From Actinomycetota bacterium (GTDB lineage: Bacteria; Actinomycetota; Thermoleophilia; Gaiellales; Gaiellaceae): DNA of 43,399 bases. Position numbers and translations under genes: made by a program. Shown piece after piece: positions 31,320 to 38,156 of the stretch. Position 1 is the first letter of the stretch. Each line of letters opens with the position of its first letter. The notes beneath the pieces are model-generated. The model ran no database searches, was not told the DNA's origin, and was given only the letters and a program-made list of their open reading frames with translations. The stretch covers positions 1-43,399 of the forward strand of contig PLBK01000006.1 in the NCBI GenBank assembly GCA_003134505.1. The letters run 5' to 3'.

Positions 31320-31733
31320 GTGGCCTCGAAGCCGCCCCCACCCCAGGGGATGCGCGAGATCGTCCGCCAGTTCTTCGCCCTGCGGCGCGGCACGGCCCCG
31401 CGGGTCACCGCGACCCTGCTGCACGAGCCGGACACGGCCGAGTCGTCGCTCGAGCTCGTGAACGAGGGCGGCCCGGTTGTGCAGGTCCGGTGCCTGATCA
31501 AGGGCGACGCCGGCGCGCAAGAGGTCACCATCGGCACCCTCGGGCCGGGAGAGTCGACGATCGTCCAGCTCCACGAGCAGATCGGAGAGAGCATCGAGTG
31601 CGTCTGGACGGGGCTCGACCCGCAGGGCCGCCTCCACGTCTGGAGCTACGAGGGCAAACACGTGCGGCTACACAAGGGCAGCGAGATCGACCTCCCCGCG
31701 GCCCTCGAGCAGATGTACCGCGGCGCTCAGTAA
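31320..31733 (+). CDS. Small beta-rich protein paired with the HD-domain gene
   Basis: From GTG 31320, two bases after the stop of the HD gene, a 137-residue cytoplasmic protein. After a basic/proline start (ASKPPPPQGMREIVRQFF) come regular beta strands: TATLLHEPDTAESSLELVNE, QVRCLIKGDAGAQEVTIG, LGPGESTIVQLHEQIGES and GRLHVWSYEGKHVRLHKG. It closes with a short helix. The pattern suggests a single beta-sandwich domain. I recognise no family. Spacing and direction suggest co-expression with the HD phosphohydrolase, which it may bind. The tRNA-Gln gene begins 39 bases downstream. Confidence 0.72.
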   Translation: MASKPPPPQGMREIVRQFFALRRGTAPRVTATLLHEPDTAESSLELVNEGGPVVQVRCLIKGDAGAQEVTIGTLGPGESTIVQLHEQIGESIECVWTGLDPQGRLHVWSYEGKHVRLHKGSEIDLPAALEQMYRGAQ

Positions 31734-31756
31734 GGCCGATCCGAAACCGAGGCCGC

Positions 31757-31762
31757 TAGAAT
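31757..31762 (+). promoter_or_regulatory. Likely -10 element of tRNA-Gln
   Basis: TAGAAT, close to TATAAT, ends 10 bases before the tRNA 5' end. A matching -35 is not obvious. Confidence 0.35.
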
Positions 31763-31772
31763 GCACCCGCCT

Positions 31773-31843
31773 TGCGGGGTCGTCTAATGGTAGGACGCCT
31801 GGCTCTGGACCAGGTAGTCAAGGTTCGAATCCTTGCCCCGCAG
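31773..31843 (+). tRNA. tRNA-Gln (anticodon CUG)
   Basis: A full cloverleaf: acceptor TGCGGGG / CCCCGCA, D arm GTC-TAATGGTAG-GAC, anticodon stem CCTGG / CCAGG with loop CTCTGGA (anticodon CTG, codon CAG), T arm CAAGG-TTCGAAT-CCTTG, and discriminator G. CCA is not encoded. Confidence 0.97.
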
Positions 31844-31854
31844 CCTCACGAAGT

Positions 31855-31868
31855 CGCCGGAAACGGCG
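31855..31868 (+). terminator. Terminator of tRNA-Gln
   Basis: CGCCG-GAAA-CGGCG, a stem with a stable GNRA loop, 11 bases after the tRNA, followed by GCTTTCTCGT. Confidence 0.6.
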
Positions 31869-31927
31869 GCTTTCTCGTCTCGGTGCCGGCGCTGTCCTGG
31901 GCCGCCCCTACCCTTGGCTCCGAGCCG

Positions 31928-32236
31928 ATGCCGCACTGGTTTTACACCTACTTCGTCCATGTCCTCACCGGCAACGGCTACCAGTTCTGGAGCGGCATCG
32001 GCTCGGACGTCGGCGAGCTGACCCTGCTCGGCATCGTCGCCATCTGGTGGCGCCAGCACAACTGCCACGTCCACCGCTGCTGGCGGCTCTCCTGGCACCC
32101 CCATCCGGTCCACGGCCATCCGGTCTGCCGGCGCCATCACCCGGACTCCAAACTGATCCTCGCGGACAGCGCTGCCACGGGGGCAGTCGATTCCGCGCCC
32201 GCCGCCTCGGTCGAGTTCGGCCCGGCCAGCCCCTAG
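31928..32236 (+). CDS. Small membrane protein with Cys/His cluster (phage-like family)
   Basis: A 102-residue protein from ATG 31928. It opens WFYTYFVHVLTGNGYQFWSG, then IGSDVGELTLLGIVAIWW (the membrane helix), RQHNCHVHRCWRLSWHPHPV, GHPVCRRHHPDSKLI and a variable Ala/Ser-rich tail. The order SGIGSDxGE, NCHVxxCWR and CRxHHP recurs in small proteins from actinophages and in actinobacterial chromosomes. The Cys and His residues are placed as for a zinc site. It begins 85 bases after tRNA-Gln, a classic integration site, but no integrase or attachment repeat is visible. Its stop shares the CTAG with the stop of the opposing ABM-domain gene. Confidence 0.65.
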   Translation: MPHWFYTYFVHVLTGNGYQFWSGIGSDVGELTLLGIVAIWWRQHNCHVHRCWRLSWHPHPVHGHPVCRRHHPDSKLILADSAATGAVDSAPAASVEFGPASP

Positions 32237-32523
32237 GGAGCCGTTCGCTCCAGCACCACCTCGTACTCGTCGACGGAGACGCGGCGCATACCGGTGTCGG
32301 GCGGGCTCATCGCCTCGAGCGCAGCGGCGCCCTTGCGCAGATCCTCTTCCGAGCCGAAACGCACGGCGACGAGGACCCTTCCCGCGGCACGGTCGGCCAT
32401 GACGATGATGCGCTTGGCGGGCACGCCCTCGGGCGGGCCGTCGTGGGAATCGATCTCGCTGACCAGCGCGTCGAGAGCCGCCTCGTCGGCCTCGAACGTG
32501 ACTACGCGCGCGTACTCGGGCAT
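32233..32523 (-). CDS. Small ABM/dimeric-barrel-like protein
   Basis: A 96-residue cytoplasmic protein beginning PEYARVVTFEADEAALDALV, followed by AKRIIVMADRAAGRVLVAVR, FGSEEDLRKGAAALEAM and VSVDEYEVVLE. The beta-alpha-beta-beta-alpha-beta order is that of the ferredoxin-like dimeric barrels (antibiotic-biosynthesis-monooxygenase, ABM, group). The catalytic residues of true monooxygenases are not clear, so a substrate cannot be named. AAGGAGG stands 6 bases before ATG 32523. The stop overlaps the opposing phage-like gene stop by 4 bases. The nucleotidyltransferase-like gene 33 bases upstream reads in the same direction and may be in the same transcript. Confidence 0.78.
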   Translation of the reverse strand: MPEYARVVTFEADEAALDALVSEIDSHDGPPEGVPAKRIIVMADRAAGRVLVAVRFGSEEDLRKGAAALEAMSPPDTGMRRVSVDEYEVVLERTAP

Positions 32524-32556
32524 GCCGTCCTCCTTCGTCGGGGTTCGCCCCGGAGC

Positions 32557-33453
32557 CTAGCCGAGCGGTGGCTCAGCCCCTGGCCGGAGGTCCCGCACCG
32601 CCTCGAGCTGCGCGGTCACGACGTCGTCGACGTGCTGCGGATAGGCGTAGCCGAGCGCGTCACCGACCTCCGTCGCGACCCGCCGGAAGAGCGCGGTCGT
32701 GCGGAAGAGCGCGTCCCAGTTGTCCTCGACGTCCATGCCCACGTACGTGCCCGCCAGCTCCGCCCAGACGTCGGCGGGCAGCGACCGTTCGAGACCGCGC
32801 CCGAGCATGCCCGGCCTGACCGACCAGTCGTGGTCGATCTCGATGCGCCATTCGAGGAACCGGCGCAGCGGTCCGAGCTTCAGGTCGTGGTCGAGGACGT
32901 ACTTCGTGAAGACGACCTCACCGCGCCAGAGGCTCTTGGCGACGTAGGTGGCGCTCCACCAGAACTCCTCGACGAGCGCGTCGTACTCCGCCTGCGTCGG
33001 CCGCGTGGGAATGTGCGCCCGGTAGGCCGGCGGCGGCCATCCCGACGTCCGCCCGTCCTTGTCGAGCAGGACCCGGTAGCCCACGTCCAGCATGCCGGGG
33101 AGAGCGCCGCCCTCGGACACCCGCTCGAGCAGCGCGTCGGGCCACAGGGTGTAGTCGATCTTGACGCCGTCCTCGTAGACGACGCCCCGGAAGTACGTGG
33201 TCAGCCCGTACAGCTCGCCCTGGTCGCCCCACCGGGCCGACGGCGGGCCGTACGCCGAGGGCCAGCTGCCGTCGGCCGCGAACGCGGCGGGATCGTGAAC
33301 CGCGGCGATCACGTCATAGTCCGACAACAGGTCGACGGTGGCGTCCGACCTCGCGCGGGAGCTGGTCAGGATCAGGGCACGGATCGGCGGGCACGCCTCG
33401 CCCCATGCGACCAGTCGCCCGAGAACATCGGCCTCTTCCGGCAACGCCGGCAT
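32557..33453 (-). CDS. Aminoglycoside 6-adenylyltransferase-like nucleotidyltransferase
   Basis: From ATG 33453 a 298-residue cytoplasmic protein of the ANT(6)/AadE-AadK family, which adenylylates streptomycin. Nucleotidyltransferase motif: ALILTSSRARSDATVDLLSD then YDVIAAV; the two Asp of SDYD are the metal ligands, and the usual Gly before Ser is Thr. The C-terminal half is also family-like (VVFTKYVLDHDLKLGPLRRF, WRIEIDHDWSVRPGMLGRGL, YAYPQHVDDVVTAQL). Chromosomal relatives in actinobacteria are often of unknown use, so drug resistance should not be assumed. The open frame runs to 33639 but those residues precede the family start and cover a terminator hairpin. No clear ribosome site is seen at ATG 33453. 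Confidence 0.85.
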   Translation of the reverse strand: MPALPEEADVLGRLVAWGEACPPIRALILTSSRARSDATVDLLSDYDVIAAVHDPAAFAADGSWPSAYGPPSARWGDQGELYGLTTYFRGVVYEDGVKIDYTLWPDALLERVSEGGALPGMLDVGYRVLLDKDGRTSGWPPPAYRAHIPTRPTQAEYDALVEEFWWSATYVAKSLWRGEVVFTKYVLDHDLKLGPLRRFLEWRIEIDHDWSVRPGMLGRGLERSLPADVWAELAGTYVGMDVEDNWDALFRTTALFRRVATEVGDALGYAYPQHVDDVVTAQLEAVRDLRPGAEPPLG

Positions 33454-33604
33454 CGATCGCAGGATAGGTGCAGCGCGCACCCGAGGCAGCCCTCCCCACA
33501 CACACCTCGAGATGCGCGCTGCGTGGCGCTCGGGGGCCGGGGCGATGCGCGCTCGGCCCCCAAGCGGCCATTTAGTTGGACGGCCCGCCCGGGCTCCGGT
33601 TAGC

Positions 33605-33632
33605 GCGAGGGCCCCGTTGCCGGGGCCCTCGC
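33605..33632 (-). terminator. Terminator of the collagen-like gene
   Basis: Perfect 12-bp stem GCGAGGGCCCCG / CGGGGCCCTCGC with a four-base loop (GCAA, a GNRA loop, on the leftward strand), 25 bases after the stop of the collagen-like gene. No T-run follows. Confidence 0.7.
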
Positions 33633-33657
33633 ATTCCACGCCAGGAGACCTTCGAGC

Positions 33658-34467
33658 CTACGCGCTGCAGATGGCGTACACGGTCGCGATCACGTTCGTC
33701 GCGCCGTTGATCGACGTCAGGTTGACGACCCACGTCTGGCCGAACTGGTTGACCATCGGGTAGCTCTCGTTCACCTCGACGTCGCCGCCGTCCCCGAAGG
33801 GGCCACCGTTGTCGGGCCCGTTGGAGACGCCTCCGCCGAGCACCACGGAGTTACCGGGGCACGTCACGCTGAGCAGGTGATGCGACACGCACGGTGCAGC
33901 CGAGCAAGGATCGAGCGTGAAGTCGCTGTCGGTGCTCGACACGACCTGCGTGCTCGCGCTTCCGGCCGGACCCGTCGGACCGGCTGGGCCGGTCGGCCCC
34001 ATGGTGCCCGTGCCGGGAGGACCGGACGGACCGATGGAGCCCGTCGGGCCCTTCGTTCCCGTCGTGCCCTTGGCACCCGTCGGACCCCTCGCGCCGGTCG
34101 GACCGGCAGGACCGGTCGGACCCACGCTGCCTCGACCGGAAGCCCCGGTCGGACCGGCAGGACCGGTCGGGCCGGCGGGACCGGTCGGGCCGGCGGGACC
34201 GGTGGGACCGGCAGGACCCGTCGGGCCTTTCTGGTTCCAGTTGAGCGCGTGCTCGTTGAAGCGGCATTGCTCTCCGTTCTCCGCGTTGATCACGCGGAGA
34301 ACGCCCTTGCTCGTGTTGGGCGCCGAGAACTGGTAACAGGCGTGAATGACGCCGTTTGCAGACGGAATCGCCGCCTGCACGGCCGTCACGACGCCGAATG
34401 CGCCGCCCGCGACCGCGATCGCAAGCAGCATTCGCCAGCCGCGGCCCATGCCTTGAAGTCGGTTCAT
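33658..34467 (-). CDS. Secreted collagen-like triple-helix protein
   Basis: A 269-residue exported protein with a signal peptide ([20 protein letters not shown]) and a short domain with two cysteines. Then about 89 residues (81-169) are Gly-X-Y repeats, mostly GPT-GPA, with one imperfect block ([12 protein letters not shown]) and one break near GTGTMG. The C-terminal ~100 residues ([19 protein letters not shown], then [13 protein letters not shown] and [19 protein letters not shown]) form a globular beta domain with paired cysteines, which likely trimerises or binds a ligand. ATG 34467 follows GGGGAGAGG at 5 bases. The 208 bases upstream hold several GC hairpins but no riboswitch class that I recognise. 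Secreted bacterial collagens form surface filaments; the repeat DNA is highly regular and so may vary between strains. Confidence 0.9.
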   Translation of the reverse strand: MNRLQGMGRGWRMLLAIAVAGGAFGVVTAVQAAIPSANGVIHACYQFSAPNTSKGVLRVINAENGEQCRFNEHALNWNQKGPTGPAGPTGPAGPTGPAGPTGPAGPTGASGRGSVGPTGPAGPTGARGPTGAKGTTGTKGPTGSIGPSGPPGTGTMGPTGPAGPTGPAGSASTQVVSSTDSDFTLDPCSAAPCVSHHLLSVTCPGNSVVLGGGVSNGPDNGGPFGDGGDVEVNESYPMVNQFGQTWVVNLTSINGATNVIATVYAICSA

Positions 34468-34675
34468 GTGCCTCTCCCCTGTTTGGTAAACGCAGTGCGG
34501 CCCTCCCCGGGCGGCCGCTGCCCTGAAGGCGCAGTGAGCAAAGGAGAGCCGACGTCACCGGGGGCCACTTGGGATCCTGGAGGGCGTAAGCACGACTTCG
34601 CTCGGTGCGCCCCGAAACCTTAGCTGCCCCGTATCGAGGCATGACGCCGACACCCGGAACGGGCCACCAGCGCGA

Positions 34676-35575
34676 CTACGTCAGCGTGAGGACGAGGCCG
34701 GCAGTCACGGCCCACGATCCGATCGCAAGCAGGATCGGCACGTCGGTCAGCAGGATCTCCTCCGGCTCCTCGCCCAACCCGTGCCGGTGGACGAGCACGA
34801 GGTAGCGACCGATCGCCAGGACGACGAACGGAATCGTGACTGCCATCTCGAGCGAGTTGCGCGCGGTCACCGCGTACGCGCTGTACGCCGCCACCGTCGA
34901 GACGGCGACGACGACGAGCAGCCGGTCGACCGTCCGGACGGAGTAGCGGGCCAGGACAGCGCGGCGATCCTCCTCGCGCAGCCCGAGCTCGCCGCGCCGC
35001 TTGGCGAGCGCGAGGAACAGCGCCAGCAACGCCGTGCAGGCGAGAAGCCACGGAGAGACTCGAACCCGGACGGCCTCGGCGCCGGCGGCGGCCCGAATGG
35101 TGAACAGCGCTGCGATCGTCAGCACGTCGAGCCCGACCAGCTGCTTGAGCCGGAACGAGTACGCGAGCTGCAGGACGAGAAAGCCCGCGAGGTAGCCCAG
35201 CGCACCAACTCCGAGAGCCGCCGCCGCACCGAGGGCCAGCGCCGCCAGCACCGCCGCGAGACCGAGCGCCGACCGGGCCGAGAGGCGCTCGCTCGCGACC
35301 GGCCGGTGGCGCTTCACGGGATGCATCCGGTCGCGCTCGGCGTCGTGCACGTCGTTGACGAGATAGGCGGCGCTCGAGGCCGCGCTGTACGCCGCGAAGG
35401 CGAGCCACGCCTCCCCCCAGCGCGTCCCGTCGCCCAGCTTGGCCGCGAACAGCAGGCCCGCGAACAGCAGCAGGTTCTTCGTCCACTGGCGCACGCGCAG
35501 CGCCTGCGCCACCAGGCGGAGCGGGGCAGCGCGGCGCCGCGCGCGCATCCGGGCGGGAACCGTCGACTCGATCAC
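34676..35575 (-). CDS. UbiA-family prenyltransferase, decaprenyl-phosphate phosphoribosyltransferase-like
   Basis: A 299-residue membrane protein with about eight or nine helices, of the UbiA superfamily. In actinobacteria this subgroup (as mycobacterial Rv3806c) moves phosphoribose from PRPP to decaprenyl phosphate, feeding arabinose donors for the cell wall. The two Asp-rich sites are seen as YLVNDVHDAERDRMHPVKRH and YSFRLKQLVGLDVLTIAALF, and RVRQWTKNLLLFAGLLFA near the start is typical of the group. GTG 35575 overlaps the stop of the phosphodiester-glycosidase gene as GTGA, so the two are coupled. Whether this organism makes arabinogalactan is unknown; another use of ribosyl or arabinosyl lipids is possible. 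Confidence 0.87.
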   Translation of the reverse strand: MIESTVPARMRARRRAAPLRLVAQALRVRQWTKNLLLFAGLLFAAKLGDGTRWGEAWLAFAAYSAASSAAYLVNDVHDAERDRMHPVKRHRPVASERLSARSALGLAAVLAALALGAAAALGVGALGYLAGFLVLQLAYSFRLKQLVGLDVLTIAALFTIRAAAGAEAVRVRVSPWLLACTALLALFLALAKRRGELGLREEDRRAVLARYSVRTVDRLLVVVAVSTVAAYSAYAVTARNSLEMAVTIPFVVLAIGRYLVLVHRHGLGEEPEEILLTDVPILLAIGSWAVTAGLVLTLT

Positions 35576-36777
35576 CTGAACGGCACGGTGGTGGTCTTCC
35601 CCGCCACGCGCCGGAAGACGGCGAAGAAGTCGCGGTCGTCGGGAACGAGGTAGCGGCCGCTCGACTGCTGGTTGTTCGGGACGAGCTTGATCGGGTCGCG
35701 ACCTCCGGACGAGCTGTAGGTGATGAAGCTCGGCCACTCCGGATTGATGTCGAGCTCGATCGCGCGCACCGCACCCGCGTGGATCAGCAGAGCCGCGAGC
35801 GTGCTCGCCGTCTGCAGGTCCGCGGCGGCGTAGATCAGGTTGCCGTGCCGGTCGACCCCGACCGCCGACCGCCACACCCGCACCGCGTTTCCGAGCGTGT
35901 AGCCCCAGAACGCGTGCGAGTCGGTGAGCTGCGGGTTCGGACGTCCGCCGTCCACGATCAGCGGCAGGTTCTGGCGCGCGAGCACGAGCCAGCGCGGCAG
36001 CTGGCTGCTCCCGCGCCAGGTGACGACGTCGACGTGCCCGTCCCGGTAGGCGACGACCGTGCCGTCACCCACGCGCAAGGGTTTCACCGTCTGCCCGTTG
36101 ACCGCGAATCCACCCTGGCCGTCGCCGTAGGTGAAGCCGCTGTTGAAGGTGGCCACGAGCCGGTAGCGCTGGCCGGCCGGAACCTCCATCGGCCCGCGCG
36201 GCGACGCACCGGGCGGCTCGTACCGGCCGGGATAGAGGCCGAGCTGCGTCCTCGTGTGGTCGATCCAGGCCACGTAGGCGACGGTGCGCGGGTACTCGAG
36301 GTCGGGCCGGAAGGTCGTCACGAGGATCGGCGGCGCGCCGTTCACCCACTGGCCCGTCGCCTGCCAGACCCCCTCGCCCGGGAGCGCCGGCCTCAGGATC
36401 GGCACGATCCGGGCCGGGCGATACGACCGGTGCACCTTTGCCGGGACGACGTGAGGCCGCGTGACCGCCCGGACCGGGACGCCGACCCCCGGCAGCTTCT
36501 TCAACGCCGGCCCGCCCGGCGAAGGCGCGTTCCACGAGTACCAGTAGTGCTCGACGGTGTTGACGAGCCAAGCGCCGTGGTTGACGCGGACCCATTCGAT
36601 CGAGCGGACCGAGAGCGGCAGGCTCGACGGCTTCGTCATCGTCGTGATGTACGAGTAGAGAACCGGGGCGAGCAGCGCCGCGAGAACGGCAAGGCCGACG
36701 CGGCGGCGTCGGCGGCGCAACGACCGGCGGCGACGCCGATCGACGCGGCTTTGCTCGGCTCCCTGGGGCCGCATCAC
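35572..36777 (-). CDS. Phosphodiester glycosidase (NAGPA-like) membrane-anchored protein
   Basis: A 401-residue protein with an Arg-rich start ([17 protein letters not shown]), one anchor helix (AVLAALLAPVLYSYI), a ~150-residue region without clear match, and a C-terminal NAGPA/phosphodiester-glycosidase domain: LVATFNSGFTYGDGQGGFAV, TVVAYRDGHVDVVTWRGSS, LPLIVDGGRPNPQL, SAVGVDRHGNLIYAAADLQT and RAIELDINPEWPSFITYSSS. Members cut sugar-phosphodiester links, for example uncovering phospho-sugars on surface polymers. It should face outside. Two starts are possible, GTG 36777 or ATG 36774. It overlaps the UbiA-like gene by 4 bases, pointing to joint work on a cell-wall polymer. Confidence 0.87.
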   Translation of the reverse strand: MMRPQGAEQSRVDRRRRRSLRRRRRRVGLAVLAALLAPVLYSYITTMTKPSSLPLSVRSIEWVRVNHGAWLVNTVEHYWYSWNAPSPGGPALKKLPGVGVPVRAVTRPHVVPAKVHRSYRPARIVPILRPALPGEGVWQATGQWVNGAPPILVTTFRPDLEYPRTVAYVAWIDHTRTQLGLYPGRYEPPGASPRGPMEVPAGQRYRLVATFNSGFTYGDGQGGFAVNGQTVKPLRVGDGTVVAYRDGHVDVVTWRGSSQLPRWLVLARQNLPLIVDGGRPNPQLTDSHAFWGYTLGNAVRVWRSAVGVDRHGNLIYAAADLQTASTLAALLIHAGAVRAIELDINPEWPSFITYSSSGGRDPIKLVPNNQQSSGRYLVPDDRDFFAVFRRVAGKTTTVPFR

Positions 36778-36812
36778 TCAGATCGAGATTAGCCCCGGAT
36801 CATGAAAGCGCC

Positions 36813-37163
36813 GTGAAGGACCCTCCCCGCCGACAGCGTCACGACCTCGATAATCGTCGCGTGGCCTTCTTCTTCTACGTCGCGTACGCCGTGGTGATCT
36901 TCGTCGTGCTCGCCGCCGCGGGCGCGGTTCCGGGCTGCGTGCTCGGGCTGATCGTGGCCAGGCCGGATCGCCGCCTGCTCCTCCCCGCCGCCGCGCTCGC
37001 GCTCACGGGCTGGGTCTGGTTCGGGTGGATCGGCGGCCGCTACGGGATCTCCCGGCTCGGCCTCGTCCTCTTCGCGGGGATCGGCGCGGCCGGCTTCGTG
37101 CGCGGCTGGCTGCTGGGCGTGGAGGTCGGCGCCCGGATCAGGCACCGGCGAGCAGCCGGCTAG
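36813..37163 (+). CDS. Small three-helix membrane protein
   Basis: A protein of 116 residues from GTG 36813 or 100 from GTG 36861. The second start is preceded at 6 bases by GATAAT, which could be the -10 of a leaderless message, and it begins directly at the first helix (VAFFFYVAYAVVIFVVLAAA). Two more helices follow (LLLPAAALALTGWVWFGWIG and RLGLVLFAGIGAAGFVRGWL) before a basic tail. I recognise no family. It is divergent from the phosphodiester-glycosidase gene, and its stop overlaps the opposing lytic-transglycosylase stop by 4 bases. Confidence 0.65.
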   Translation: MKDPPRRQRHDLDNRRVAFFFYVAYAVVIFVVLAAAGAVPGCVLGLIVARPDRRLLLPAAALALTGWVWFGWIGGRYGISRLGLVLFAGIGAAGFVRGWLLGVEVGARIRHRRAAG

Positions 37164-38074
37164 AGCCGGCTCGCCAGAGCGAGCACGTCGTCCACGTAGA
37201 CCTGCGTCGCCGGCGTGATCCCGCGTGCCGCCACCGAGCTCGGCCCCTGGAGGTAGGCCGCGACGGCCCTGGCCGTGTCGCCGCTGAAGATCCCGAGCAG
37301 GTAGTGGATGTAGGCGACGCCGACCTGGACGTTGCCGTCGACCGTGGACGCGACCGGGTGGCCGATCACGAAGGTCTCGACGAAGGCCCACGTCTCGGGC
37401 GTGATCTGCATCACGCCGACGGCGCCCTGGCCCGAGACGACCGACGGCTGGTAGCCCGACTCCTGCCAGGCGAGACCGCGAACGAGGTGCTGGTCGACCC
37501 CGTAGACGGCAGCCCAGCGGTCGAGCAACGACTTCACCGATACCGGGGTCGCGGCGGGGCGAGCACGGCTGGCGACCCACGTGCAGACCGCAAGCTTGCA
37601 GAGCCCGTGCGCCGTCACCGGCCCGACGACGCCGTCCGGCGCGAGCCCGCGGGCCTGCTGGAAGCGCACGACGGCGGCCTCGGTCGCAGGCCCGAACACT
37701 CCGTCCGGCTTGACCGCGAGCAGCCGGTGCCGCACGAGCAGGAACTGGAGCACCGCGACGTCCCAGCCCTTCATTCCCGGCTTGATCATCCGCGTGCCGA
37801 ACATGGGACGGCCCCAGCGGCCGAGCGCGCGCCGCGTCATGGGGCCCACGATCCCGTCCGGCACGAGGCCCGCGTGCGCCTGGAAGCGGCGGACGGCGGC
37901 CCGCGTCAGGGGCCCGGTGACGGCGTCCACGGGCCCGGTGTACAGGGCGTGCCGCGCGAGCGCCACCTGCAGTCCGGCGAGCTGCGGATTCGCATCGGCC
38001 GGAGCCGCGCTCACGGCGACCGCTCCGACGACGACGGCGAGATAGGCGAGAGTACGGAAGTGCCGATCCCTCAT
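37160..38074 (-). CDS. Lytic transglycosylase with two peptidoglycan-binding repeats
   Basis: A 304-residue exported wall enzyme. A signal peptide (RTLAYLAVVVGAVAVSAAPA) is followed by two PG_binding_1 repeats (about 31-90 and 100-160; ALYTGPVDAVTGPLTRAAV and LLAVKPDGVFGPATEAAVVR share the same pattern). The catalytic SLT/lysozyme-like domain then has E205 in VRGLAWQESGYQPSVV, and GQGAVGVMQITPETW, GNVQVGVAYIHYLLG and AVAAYLQGPSSVAARG. It should cut the glycan strand of peptidoglycan at the cell surface. Its 3' end overlaps that of the opposing membrane-protein gene by 4 bases. The upstream 82 bases reach the divergent acyltransferase start. Confidence 0.92.
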   Translation of the reverse strand: MRDRHFRTLAYLAVVVGAVAVSAAPADANPQLAGLQVALARHALYTGPVDAVTGPLTRAAVRRFQAHAGLVPDGIVGPMTRRALGRWGRPMFGTRMIKPGMKGWDVAVLQFLLVRHRLLAVKPDGVFGPATEAAVVRFQQARGLAPDGVVGPVTAHGLCKLAVCTWVASRARPAATPVSVKSLLDRWAAVYGVDQHLVRGLAWQESGYQPSVVSGQGAVGVMQITPETWAFVETFVIGHPVASTVDGNVQVGVAYIHYLLGIFSGDTARAVAAYLQGPSSVAARGITPATQVYVDDVLALASRL

Positions 38075-38156
38075 ACGGGGGATATCGGCGGAAGGCCCGG
38101 CGGACTTGAGCCGAAGCTCTCAGACGCCGCCCGCGGGGCGAAGTAGAGTGCCGCCG

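Noticed and set aside
31772-31927. Coding frame running through tRNA-Gln into the phage-like gene
   Set aside because: The frame is open by chance across the tRNA; the conserved protein starts at ATG 31928.
30436-33453. A toxin-antitoxin or defence island
   Set aside because: Only an HD enzyme, a small beta-protein and a nucleotidyltransferase are present, on different strands and separated by a tRNA; no typical defence gene is seen.
31844-33600. An integrated prophage
   Set aside because: One phage-like gene only; no integrase, capsid, terminase or att repeat is visible.
33960-34220. Direct short repeats resembling an array
   Set aside because: Period 9-18 bases, encoding Gly-X-Y collagen triplets in frame; no spacers of equal length and no cas genes.
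34468-34675. A c-di-GMP or other riboswitch before the collagen-like gene
   Set aside because: Several short GC stems exist but none fits the known cores that I can recall.
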